Shown here in pieces: positions 43,996 through 52,417 of a stretch of 64,000 bases of DNA. The stretch's first letter is position 1, and each line of letters starts with the position of its first letter. The DNA is taken from the NCBI GenBank assembly GCA_046160345.1, contig JBJXGO010000023.1:1-64000 (forward strand), read 5' to 3'. The notes below the pieces were generated by a model. That model saw only the letters and a list, made by a program, of their open reading frames with translations, was not told the origin of the DNA and did no database searches. This stretch comes from M3007 sp046160345 (GTDB lineage: Bacteria; Bacteroidota; Bacteroidia; Chitinophagales; Saprospiraceae). Both the position numbers and the translations under genes were made by a program.

Positions 43996-44493
43996 ATGAC
44001 AACTCCATCTCTTGCCTCCGCCCATACCTTCTCTCCCGACTCCCGCGTATGGGTATATACCTCCAATCGCCCGCTAACGGAGGAGGAAGCCTCGTATGCC
44101 CAAAAAAACCTGGATGCCTTTTGTCAACAATGGACAGCGCATAACCAGGCACTTTTGGCGAAAGCAGAAGTTTTTGAAAATCAACTGCTTATACTGATGG
44201 TGGATGAATCGCAGGCCGGGGCAAGCGGATGTTCAATTGATAAATCCGTGCATTATTTGGAACAGCTCGGAAACAAAATTGGTGCAGATTTTTTCGAGCG
44301 GATGCGCTTTGGCTGGCTGGATGACCAGGGTAAAATGCAGTTTTCCGACCGCCCGGAATTTGCCTCCCTGGTCAGTCAGGGCCGTATCGGGAGCGATACA
44401 CTAGTAGCCAATACGCTGGTGCAAACCAAAGCACAATTGACTGATAGTTGGCTTGTGCCATTTGGAAAAAGTTGGCACAAGCGCTTGGTTTAA
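43996..44493 (+). CDS. Conserved Bacteroidota protein (often labelled ABC transporter ATPase)
   Basis: The 165-residue cytoplasmic protein contains WVYTSNRPLTEEEASYAQKNLDAF, LILMVDESQAGASGCSIDKSVHYLEQL and DSWLVPFGKSWHKRLV. It belongs to a small protein family that databases often call ABC transporter ATPase, but there is no Walker A, Walker B or signature motif, so that name is not supported. Homologues often accompany HdrB-like genes, as here (102 bp downstream). Function unknown. A 10-bp inverted repeat (44451-44460 with 44473-44482) lies inside its last codons. Confidence 0.7.
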   Translation: MTTPSLASAHTFSPDSRVWVYTSNRPLTEEEASYAQKNLDAFCQQWTAHNQALLAKAEVFENQLLILMVDESQAGASGCSIDKSVHYLEQLGNKIGADFFERMRFGWLDDQGKMQFSDRPEFASLVSQGRIGSDTLVANTLVQTKAQLTDSWLVPFGKSWHKRLV

Positions 44494-44603
44494 TTTAATG
44501 GATCAGTTTGAATATCTTTGCCAGACAAATTGTTTTGAAAAAACAGAAAAGAAACAAAGCAATTGATCGGGGTATCCAGCCTGTAATCATTTTTTCTTAA
44601 TCC

Positions 44604-47138
44604 ATGTCCCACATAAAAATTATCCTGGCCCTCCTTCTCGGCCCACTTGCCCTCCACGCTCAGCAAACCGCCACTGTTTATGGCCGTATCACCGATGCTT
44701 CTGATGGCCAGCCGGTTGAGTTCGTAAGTGTTTATATCAAAGGCTCCGGGAAAGGGGTGAGTACGAATGAAGGCGGTAATTTTACCACTCAAATACCTGC
44801 CAATCAACGCATTTCACTATCTTTCAAACGGGTAGCCTACCAAGAGGGTTCAGCAGATATCCTGCCTTTGCAGCCAGGGGCACGTTATGCCCTGGATGTC
44901 GCCCTGGCACCTGTGGGCGCCAATCTGGAGGTCGTGATCAGTGGGCGGCGGCTGGACGATGGAGGTATGGTCAAAGAAAAAAACATCACCGAATTGAAAT
45001 TGCTGCCCAGCACCACTGGTAATCTCGAAAGTGTATTGCCCCATATCGCACTTGGAACCAACATGGGTACAGGAGGCGAATTGAGTTCGCAATACCAGGT
45101 GCGCGGTGGAAATTATGACGAGAACCTGGTCTATGTCAACGATTTTGAAATATATCGCCCGCAATTGATCCGCGCCGGACAGCAGGAGGGCCTGACCTTT
45201 CCCAATATTGACCTCATGCGCGACCTCTCCTTTTCGAGCGGAGGGTTTCAGGCAAAATATGGCGACAAGCTTTCTTCCGTACTGGACATCAAATACAAAC
45301 GTCCCGATAGTTTGCGCGCGAGCGCGAGCGCGAGTTTTTTGGGCGGTTCTGCGCATATAGAAGGGAGTTGGAAACCGCAAAAAAAGAGTTTCCGGGCCTT
45401 CAGATATTTAGTGGGGGCACGGTATAAAACCACCAAAAATCTGCTCGGCAGCCTGGACCTGGAGGGCGAATACGTTCCTAATTTTACGGATATTCAAGCC
45501 TACCTGACCTACGACCTTAGCCGAGACTGGCAATTAGGGGCCATTGGCAATTTTAATCGTTCCAGTTACACCTTTCAGCCGCAAAGTCTTGCCCGTGCCT
45601 TTGGTTTGATCGATTATGCCCTGCAATTACGCACTGCTTTTGAAGGCCAGGAAGTGGATGATTTTACACAGGCAATGGGCGGGCTGTCGCTCACCTTTTT
45701 GCCCGATCGGGAACGCAACCCTCTGTATCACAAGTTTTTGGCTTCCACCTGGAGCAGTCAGGAAAATGAGCGATTCGATATTTTAGGGTACTATATTCTG
45801 GGCGAACTGGATGAGAACCTCGGCTCTGACAACTTTGGCGAAATCACCAACATCCTTGGACAAGGCACCCAGCATACCTGGGTACGAAATTACCTGACTG
45901 CTGATGTTAAAAACCTGGAATATAAAGGCGGCATAGAGCTCCAAAGGGATAATGAAGAAGCGGGACTGATACGCAGCCACTTCCTGCAATGGTCGGCTAA
46001 ATGGCAAAACGAGCAAATTCAGGACAAAATAAACGAGTGGGAGCGGCTCGACTCTGCCCTCTACTCTTTGCCTTACGACACTTTTGCGCTTCAGGTGCGC
46101 CGGGTATTGAAAACACGCAATAACCTCAACAGCGATCGGTTTTCTGCGTTTTTCCAGGACACCTGGACCTGGAAAAAAGACGGCCTGCGCGAGCTCCAGG
46201 TCATAGCCGGTGTCAGGGGGCAGTATTGGACCTTGAACGAGGGCTGGTTTGTGACACCACGCGCACAATTGCTTTACAAGCCCTTGAATACCAGGCGAGA
46301 TCTGTCTTATCGTTTAGGCGGGGGACTGTTTTTTCAGCCCGCATTTTACAGAGAAATGCGCCGGTTGGATGGCAGCGTAAACACCGATCTGCAGGCTCAG
46401 AAATCGGCCCACCTGGTGGGAGGCTTTACCTGGGATTTTCTCTGGGGCAAACGAAAGCCAATAAAAATGCGCCTCATCGCCGAGACGTATTACAAACAAA
46501 TGTGGGACCTCGTCTCCTTCGACCTCGACAATGTACGTATTCGTTATGCCGGGGAAAACAACTCCCAAGGATATGCCACGGGGTTTGACATTCGGCTGAA
46601 CGGAGAATTTGTAAAGGGCGCTGAAAGTTGGGTCAATTTCTCCATGCTCCGCACCCGCGAAAGCCTGAATGGAGTGCAGCACAGAGTGCGCAATATAGGT
46701 CAGCGAGAAGGGCAGGACGTGAAGGATGTGCCACGCCCTACCGACCGGCTTTTCACTTTTTCAACGTTTTTTCAGGACTACCTCCGCAGCAATAAAAATA
46801 TCCGGATGCACCTGAATTTCACTGTCGGCTCCGGGTTGCCATTTGGCGTGCCCGACAACAATATTATTTATAGAAATCCTTATCGATTTGCGCCTTACCA
46901 CCGTGTGGACATTGGTTTTGGTTTCCAGCTTTGGAAACAACAATGGCGCAACCGAAAGCCCCATCACTTCCTTCGCTTTACGCGCAATACCTGGGCCAGT
47001 CTCGAAGTTTTCAACCTTTTGAAAGTGGCGAATGAAGCATCCAATGTTTGGATAAAAACGATTGAAAATACGCAATACGCCATTCCTAACTATTTGACAG
47101 GCAGGCGTTTGAATGTCCGTGTGAGAATGGATTTTTAA
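44604..47138 (+). CDS. TonB-dependent outer-membrane receptor
   Basis: The 844-residue product has a signal peptide (MSHIKIILALLLGPLALHAQ), a carboxypeptidase-regulatory-like domain (about 22-110: ATVYGRITDASDGQPVEFVSVYIKGSGKGVSTNEGG), a plug domain (about 115-230: MGTGGELSSQYQVRGGNYDENLVYVNDFEIYRP ... FQAKYGDKLSSVLDI) and a long C-terminal beta-barrel ending NVRVRMDF with a terminal aromatic residue. It is of the SusC-like/CarboxypepD_reg group but has no SusD partner next to it. The transported substrate is unknown. An in-frame 6-base repeat near 45317-45334 encodes an alternating Ala-Ser run. Confidence 0.93.
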   Translation: MSHIKIILALLLGPLALHAQQTATVYGRITDASDGQPVEFVSVYIKGSGKGVSTNEGGNFTTQIPANQRISLSFKRVAYQEGSADILPLQPGARYALDVALAPVGANLEVVISGRRLDDGGMVKEKNITELKLLPSTTGNLESVLPHIALGTNMGTGGELSSQYQVRGGNYDENLVYVNDFEIYRPQLIRAGQQEGLTFPNIDLMRDLSFSSGGFQAKYGDKLSSVLDIKYKRPDSLRASASASFLGGSAHIEGSWKPQKKSFRAFRYLVGARYKTTKNLLGSLDLEGEYVPNFTDIQAYLTYDLSRDWQLGAIGNFNRSSYTFQPQSLARAFGLIDYALQLRTAFEGQEVDDFTQAMGGLSLTFLPDRERNPLYHKFLASTWSSQENERFDILGYYILGELDENLGSDNFGEITNILGQGTQHTWVRNYLTADVKNLEYKGGIELQRDNEEAGLIRSHFLQWSAKWQNEQIQDKINEWERLDSALYSLPYDTFALQVRRVLKTRNNLNSDRFSAFFQDTWTWKKDGLRELQVIAGVRGQYWTLNEGWFVTPRAQLLYKPLNTRRDLSYRLGGGLFFQPAFYREMRRLDGSVNTDLQAQKSAHLVGGFTWDFLWGKRKPIKMRLIAETYYKQMWDLVSFDLDNVRIRYAGENNSQGYATGFDIRLNGEFVKGAESWVNFSMLRTRESLNGVQHRVRNIGQREGQDVKDVPRPTDRLFTFSTFFQDYLRSNKNIRMHLNFTVGSGLPFGVPDNNIIYRNPYRFAPYHRVDIGFGFQLWKQQWRNRKPHHFLRFTRNTWASLEVFNLLKVANEASNVWIKTIENTQYAIPNYLTGRRLNVRVRMDF

Positions 47139-47205
47139 AGGTTTGAAAAAGGTTGAAGATTACAAATAATCTCCTCACCCCCCAAACAATTTCAAACCCT
47201 TCAAT

Positions 47206-47595
47206 CTATTCCGAGACATACATGATCGTATCCAATACAGGCTTAAATTCCAGGGAGATCACGGCTTTCATGCTTCCCCGCACATCGTGCGGAAAATACA
47301 AACTATCATAGCCAATTGCCACCATCCAATGGCTACCCTCAGGGACAGATTCAATACAGCCATAAGCATTCGCCCCGGTTTTAAATGAAACGTCATAGTA
47401 TGTGGGCGGCTTGTCGTAGCCGGGAAAAGTATCGGTATGATACTTTAAATATACCGTTGCGTTGGGGATGGGCAAAGTATGGTGTTGTGTGCGCACACAG
47501 ATTTTGGTCGGCCAGGGGATCTCATCCGGCAAAGCTGGACGGCAAGCCAGACACATTAAAATGAGGGTTGCAATTAAGTATGAAATCCTTTTCAA
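47206..47595 (-). CDS. Small lipoprotein of unknown function
   Basis: The 129-residue product has a lipoprotein signal peptide (MKRISYLIATLILMCLAC). The mature part contains TVYLKYHTDTFPGYDKPP and SFKTGANAYGCIESVPEGSHW, a pattern reminiscent of carboxypeptidase-regulatory/transthyretin-like small domains, but the match is weak. Convergent with the TonB-dependent receptor gene. Function unknown. Confidence 0.65.
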   Translation of the reverse strand: MKRISYLIATLILMCLACRPALPDEIPWPTKICVRTQHHTLPIPNATVYLKYHTDTFPGYDKPPTYYDVSFKTGANAYGCIESVPEGSHWMVAIGYDSLYFPHDVRGSMKAVISLEFKPVLDTIMYVSE

Positions 47596-47797
47596 AGCTT
47601 GGTAATGGGTTGAGGATTCAACTGGATAGAATTTCTAAACGCGAAACCGAGACAAATGTGCAGTAAAAACGGTCATTTGTTTGTCAGCAGATGGCAATGG
47701 GAGTATATTTAACTTGACAAGAAAATTTCTGGCTCAAATGCGGGTTCTACTTACTTTTGAGCAGCCTTTTCACCACAAACAAAGCACTAACCAAAAT

Positions 47798-48871
47798 ATG
47801 GCTACCACAAAAAAAGCCCAATACACTGGAATTGTTGACCCGGCCGATCTGAGCTCTATTCCCAGTAATAGGATCGTAACGCTGGACGAATTTATTCTCC
47901 GCTCCGAAAAAGATTTCGATTATGCTACGGGAGAGCTCACTGGCCTGCTTCGGGATATTGGCGTAGCGGCTAAAATCATAAACCGGGAAGTCAATAAAGC
48001 GGGCCTTGTCAACATACTCGGCGACGCTGACGGCAGCGAAAACCAAAGTGGCGATACGCAGCAAAAACTAGACGTTTATGCCAACGAGCGCCTGATCGAA
48101 TGTCTCCAAAATTCTGGCGAATGCTGCGCCATTGCATCCGAGGAAAATGACGACATCATTCATGTGCCGCCAGTAGGCTCCAAACAAAGCCATTACATCG
48201 TGATGTTTGACCCGCTCGACGGCTCTTCCAACATTGACGTAAACATGTCGGTAGGTACCATTTTCGCCATCTATCGCCGTAAAAGCGACCCAAGCGGGCC
48301 TGCTACCAAGGAAGATTTTCTTCAATCGGGGATCAAACAGGTAGCAGCCGGGTATGTGTTGTATGGCACCTCTACCATGTTGGTGTACACCACGGGGCGC
48401 GGGGTCAATGGCTTCACGCTCGATCCCAGTATCGGCGAGTTTTGCCTCAGCCACCGCAATATGCGTATTCCGGAAAACAGCCAGACCTATTCCGTAAATC
48501 AAGGTTATTACTCCAAATTCGATCTAGAAATGCGGCGCTACATTGACCACTGTTCTGACCAGAACTATGGCCTGCGCTACATTGGAAGTATGGTAAGCGA
48601 TGTGCACCGGATACTGATTCAGGGCGGTATTTTCTTGTATCCCAGTACCCGAAAGTACCCAAAAGGCAAACTTCGCTTGTTGTATGAATGCAACCCACTG
48701 GCTATGCTCATCGAACAGGCAGGTGGAAAAGCTTTGAATACGAACCTAAAACGGATTCTTGATCTGGTTCCCAACGATCTCCATCAACGCTGCACTATTG
48801 CCATTGGCTCTCCGGTTATGGTAGATGAATTGAAGAATTTCATCGAGAAGTATTCGGCCTTGCCGCTGTAG
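47798..48871 (+). CDS. fbp: Class I fructose-1,6-bisphosphatase
   Basis: The 357-residue product from ATG 47798 (MATTKKAQYTGIVDPADLSS) contains the FBPase signature: MFDPLDGSSNIDVNMSVGTIFAIYR (the metal-binding DPLDGSS loop), a class I segment GYVLYGTSTMLVYTTGRGVNGFTLD, and KLRLLYECNPLAMLIEQAGGKA with the substrate-contacting lysine. It hydrolyses fructose-1,6-bisphosphate in gluconeogenesis. The frame is open upstream to 47681, but the extra part has no similarity to the family. Confidence 0.96.
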   Translation: MATTKKAQYTGIVDPADLSSIPSNRIVTLDEFILRSEKDFDYATGELTGLLRDIGVAAKIINREVNKAGLVNILGDADGSENQSGDTQQKLDVYANERLIECLQNSGECCAIASEENDDIIHVPPVGSKQSHYIVMFDPLDGSSNIDVNMSVGTIFAIYRRKSDPSGPATKEDFLQSGIKQVAAGYVLYGTSTMLVYTTGRGVNGFTLDPSIGEFCLSHRNMRIPENSQTYSVNQGYYSKFDLEMRRYIDHCSDQNYGLRYIGSMVSDVHRILIQGGIFLYPSTRKYPKGKLRLLYECNPLAMLIEQAGGKALNTNLKRILDLVPNDLHQRCTIAIGSPVMVDELKNFIEKYSALPL

Positions 48872-48924
48872 GTGTTTTTGTATTTCAAAACTTGGGGCAT
48901 ACCCGCCAAATCTCTGCCAAAATT

Positions 48925-51900
48925 ATGAAAAAACAACTACTATTCGCCATTTTCCTGTTTTTCGCTACCATCTCTCCTCTTACTGGTCAATGGATCAGCG
49001 CTAAAGGGCCTGAAGGTATTTCTGATTATTCACGACTTTTCAAAGACGGGAACACCTTTTGGGCGCCAACACAAGGCGGTTTGTTTTTTTCTACGGACGA
49101 TGGCGCAAGCTGGCAGAATCATCCGGATATTTTGCGCGATGACAATGTGGTAAACGTGGTTCGGAAAGGCAATTTGTTGTTTGCCATAGCAAGAGGCTTA
49201 AACTCGTTGAGTTCCAATTATCAGCATCATCTTTATGTAAGCGAAAACAATGGAGTCACCTGGGAACAAACCCATACCCCCTTCAACCTCGATTGGTTGA
49301 ACCTGCCCAGCATCGGCGTTGTGCAAGGTTCTTTATTGATGTTTGAGGATGGCCGGGATATTTACCGGAGCAATGATGACGGCCTTACTTGGGAAACCCT
49401 GACACTCCCGATTGATTATTTCTCGAACCTGTTTCATGACGACAAAAACATCGTTTGCCGAAGTTATCCCGAAGGTGTTTTTCTATCCAGCGATGCTGGT
49501 GGTACCTGGCAAATGATCGCTGATTCTGCGCAACAGTTTGTGGATATCTTCCTGTTGAAAGACAGCACCATTCTTGGGCATCATTACCCGAACAACATTT
49601 CAAGGTTTGTCTATTCTCCAGATCTGGGGCAGCATTGGCTGGAGATGGATTCCCTCCCCGGAAACAGCAACTACGAAAGATTTTTTCCTGGATCGGGTGA
49701 TACCATTTTTTTGAAGAATGGCGATACCTTTTACTCTGTGAACAAAGGTAAATCCTGGGCTTATTATGGAGATGAAGACGCTTATTTATCCCCCTATTTA
49801 AGAACATCAGACGGTGGAGCACTCAGATGCGAATATTCAACCATAGAGAAATATTCCAGCCAAACACAGGCCTGGACCCCCTCCGTTAGTGGCCTTTTTG
49901 CCGATTACACCGCTGATTTAGTAAGCAATGAAGCTTATGTTTTTGCCATAACGAGCAACCAACAAATTGTCCGAAAACAGGTGAATGGGAGCGGAAAATG
50001 GGAAGAAATCCATGTTGCCCCGTACATAAACAGTCCAATTTTAGCCCTGGCACATGATACGCTCTATGTGGCTGGATATAATGTTGTTTATCAGAAAACG
50101 GAAAACGGCACGGGCCCCTCAATCACCTTGGCAACGGGGTTTGGGGGTTCAAGCGCTTACCACTTGAGCGTACAGGGTGATTTGTTGGTCCTGTCGCATT
50201 CCAATAAAATATTTTTTATCAACCGTTTTACGGGAATCGTTCAAAATATTACCAACCTGCCTTCCCCTTCGGGCATGCACAATCACTTTCTCAGGATATT
50301 CGGCAACCGTTGGGTTTATGCAGACAATGATGGAAGTGTGTTTGTTTCGGAGAATCAGGGCGGTAGCTGGGTGGAGACCTTTGACCAATTTTTGCCTGGG
50401 AACAACTGGTACAACAATCTCTTCTTCCTGAACGACCGCCTATACTTTTCCACCAGAAACCATATCGCCATTTCCACAGATCACGGGGATACCTGGACGA
50501 CTACCACCGCCGGATTGCCATTGGATTCAGATGGAGATGTCAGCTTATTATACGATATGACCGCCTCAGGAAACCTATTGTTCGCCACGACCTATTGGCG
50601 AGGAACTTATGTCAGTACAGATTTTGGCATGACATGGCAAGCCTATAATCTGGGGTTGCCCCGGCATCGCGGCAATACCATAACGGCCTCAGGCGGCAAA
50701 TTATTCATGGGTACTTTCTATACCAGCATATGGGAGCGTGATATTCAGGTGGAAGGTTTGAATGGTTTGGTTTATGCCGACAAGAACAACAATGGTATTA
50801 GGGATGCCGGAGAACAACCCATTTCAAATGTCATCATCCAGTCTGAACCCAACGGGTTTTACAGCATGAGTGCCGGCGATGGAAAATTCACCGCCCTTGC
50901 GACCCCCACGGACTCTATTAAAGCAATACCACCAACACCCTATGCTAACATCAAGCCCAAAACATACAGCGCGGGGCAAACCCCGAACGGTAATTACAAT
51001 TTTGGCATTTATTATACACCCGATATCAACGACCTGCGCATTAATTTGACCCTTGGTCAACCCTTAGTGCCGGGCTTTCCACGAGAATTGTTCATTACCT
51101 GTAGCAACATTGGCACCACCACCCTTAAACCACAGGTACTTGTCAGAATTCCCCAGCCACTTTTGGCCGGACAAATATCGCCGCTCCCTGTAAACATTGC
51201 AGGAGACTCTATAAGCTGGCAACTTACGGATTTGGCGCCCCAAGAAACCTTCACGATCTCTGTATGGGTACAAACCCCAACGACCGTGAACAATGGGGAG
51301 ATTTTTACCTTTGAAGGTACTATCTACCCGATTGTGGGAGATGAAGTGCCTGCGGATAATTATGCTGCCTTGCGCGAAACGGTGGTCGGCTCCTTCGACC
51401 CCAACGACAAAAGCGTCAGTCCTGCCCAGTTTTTTACACCGGGCCAATTTGAACTCGGCGAACGCTTGATTTATACCATCCGGTTTCAAAACACGGGGAA
51501 CTACCCTGCTACCTTTGTAAGGATCATTGACACCCTGCAAGCAACACTCGACCCTGCCAGCATCCAAATGCTGGCATCAAGCCATCCAATGAGCTGGTCG
51601 CTTGACCGCGGCCGGGTGCTTCAACTCCTCTTTAGCAATATCCAGCTCCCTGACTCAACCAGCGATGAACCCAACAGCCATGGGTTTGCGAAATTCAGAA
51701 TCCGCCCTGTCGAGGGGCTACCGATTGGCCAAAGCATCAGCAATCGAGCCTTTATCTATTTTGATTACAACACGCCAGTAGAAACAAATACGGTCAGCAA
51801 CCTTTTCGATTTTATTAGCAAGACGGTATTATCAGCGCTGCTTCCGCTTCAAATTTTCCCCAACCCAGGCAGTGGGATCGTTCAGATTCAAAGGCCCTCC

Positions 51901-52086
51901 GATGCAACAGGAGAACTGCGCCTGATGGATCAAACCGGAAAGATTATGCTGACGAAAGAGGTTTATTCAGCGGTTACTGTGCTGGATTTATCGGAGTTTC
52001 CTGCGGGCATTTATTGGGCGGTGGTCAAAGAAAAGGATGGTGTTAGGATCGGGAAAATAGTGGTTACCCAGGCTCTGAGAGATTAA
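48925..52086 (+). CDS. Large BNR-propeller surface protein with SdrD-B-like, DUF7619 and T9SS domains
   Basis: The 1053-residue product from ATG 48925 has a signal peptide (MKKQLLFAIFLFFATISPLTGQ). Residues about 25-600 form propeller blades with Asp boxes (FSTDDGASWQNHP, SENNGVTWEQTH, RSNDDGLTWETL, SSDAGGTWQMI, STDHGDTWTTT, STDFGMTWQAY). An SdrD-B-like domain follows (about 613-700: GLVYADKNNNGIRDAGEQPI), then a DUF7619/DUF11-like domain (about 820-970: GSFDPNDKSVSPAQFF ... RFQNTGNYPATFVRIIDTL ... AFIYFDYNTPVETN), and a T9SS type-A tail from about 973. The last 245 bp are nearly identical in DNA to the end of the gene at 57154. Confidence 0.9.
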   Translation: MKKQLLFAIFLFFATISPLTGQWISAKGPEGISDYSRLFKDGNTFWAPTQGGLFFSTDDGASWQNHPDILRDDNVVNVVRKGNLLFAIARGLNSLSSNYQHHLYVSENNGVTWEQTHTPFNLDWLNLPSIGVVQGSLLMFEDGRDIYRSNDDGLTWETLTLPIDYFSNLFHDDKNIVCRSYPEGVFLSSDAGGTWQMIADSAQQFVDIFLLKDSTILGHHYPNNISRFVYSPDLGQHWLEMDSLPGNSNYERFFPGSGDTIFLKNGDTFYSVNKGKSWAYYGDEDAYLSPYLRTSDGGALRCEYSTIEKYSSQTQAWTPSVSGLFADYTADLVSNEAYVFAITSNQQIVRKQVNGSGKWEEIHVAPYINSPILALAHDTLYVAGYNVVYQKTENGTGPSITLATGFGGSSAYHLSVQGDLLVLSHSNKIFFINRFTGIVQNITNLPSPSGMHNHFLRIFGNRWVYADNDGSVFVSENQGGSWVETFDQFLPGNNWYNNLFFLNDRLYFSTRNHIAISTDHGDTWTTTTAGLPLDSDGDVSLLYDMTASGNLLFATTYWRGTYVSTDFGMTWQAYNLGLPRHRGNTITASGGKLFMGTFYTSIWERDIQVEGLNGLVYADKNNNGIRDAGEQPISNVIIQSEPNGFYSMSAGDGKFTALATPTDSIKAIPPTPYANIKPKTYSAGQTPNGNYNFGIYYTPDINDLRINLTLGQPLVPGFPRELFITCSNIGTTTLKPQVLVRIPQPLLAGQISPLPVNIAGDSISWQLTDLAPQETFTISVWVQTPTTVNNGEIFTFEGTIYPIVGDEVPADNYAALRETVVGSFDPNDKSVSPAQFFTPGQFELGERLIYTIRFQNTGNYPATFVRIIDTLQATLDPASIQMLASSHPMSWSLDRGRVLQLLFSNIQLPDSTSDEPNSHGFAKFRIRPVEGLPIGQSISNRAFIYFDYNTPVETNTVSNLFDFISKTVLSALLPLQIFPNPGSGIVQIQRPSDATGELRLMDQTGKIMLTKEVYSAVTVLDLSEFPAGIYWAVVKEKDGVRIGKIVVTQALRD

Positions 52087-52088
52087 GC
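51844..52088 (+). repeat. T9SS-tail DNA cassette, copy A
   Basis: This 245-bp block, ending two bases after the stop codon, is the same length as and about 90% identical (hand count, about 24 differences, no gaps) to 58417-58661. It encodes the C-terminal sorting domain from the PLQIFPNPGS start to the stop. The sequences upstream of the two blocks are unrelated, so the identity stops at the domain border. Confidence 0.85.
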
Positions 52089-52417
52089 GTGCCAATCTTA
52101 CGGAGTTCTTCAGGTATTTAAAAAATGCGATAGATTTATTGGGCCTTGCGCAAATCGTTAAATTCAATCAAAGATTTGGTGGGGTGCTAAATCTTTGATA
52201 CTATTGTACTTCGTATTGCTCCAATTCTTAGAAATAATTCACGAGGAGCAGATTTGAGGGCTTTTTTAATCCGTTTTACCCGCCATAGCCGATAGGCAAA
52301 GGCGGGTTTTTAATCGCTTCAACTTCACCCTTACTTGCAGATGTTTCGTGGAAAGTTTTGTCAGGTGGTATCATCTGATAGCGTACATTTTTACACCTAC
52401 CAACCATTTTTTTCATC
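52087..52417. other. Intergenic region with two hairpins
   Basis: This 331-bp gap lies between two rightward T9SS-cargo genes. TCAAAGATTT (52168-52177) pairs exactly with AAATCTTTGA (52189-52198). A GC-rich stem at 52278-52307 is listed separately as a terminator. The rest shows no gene. The downstream gene has a long N-terminal extension before its hydrophobic signal, so its real start may lie later. Confidence 0.55.
52278..52312 (+). terminator. Intrinsic terminator after the BNR/DUF7619 gene
   Basis: ACCCGCC (52278-52284) pairs with GGCGGGT (52301-52307) and is followed by a T-run (TTTTTAA). It lies about 190 bp after the upstream stop codon. The loop contains ATAGCCGATAGGCAAA, a spacing seen in other GC-rich bacterial hairpin repeats. 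Confidence 0.65.

Noticed and set aside
43996..44493. ABC transporter ATPase label for the small protein after the HdrB-like gene
   Set aside because: None of the Walker A, signature or Walker B motifs is present; the name is a database tradition rather than a function.
45314..45340. Hexamer repeat GAGCGC followed by a T-run in the TonB-dependent receptor gene as a phase-variation switch
   Set aside because: The hexamers keep the reading frame, the run of T is only six long, and the gene is intact.
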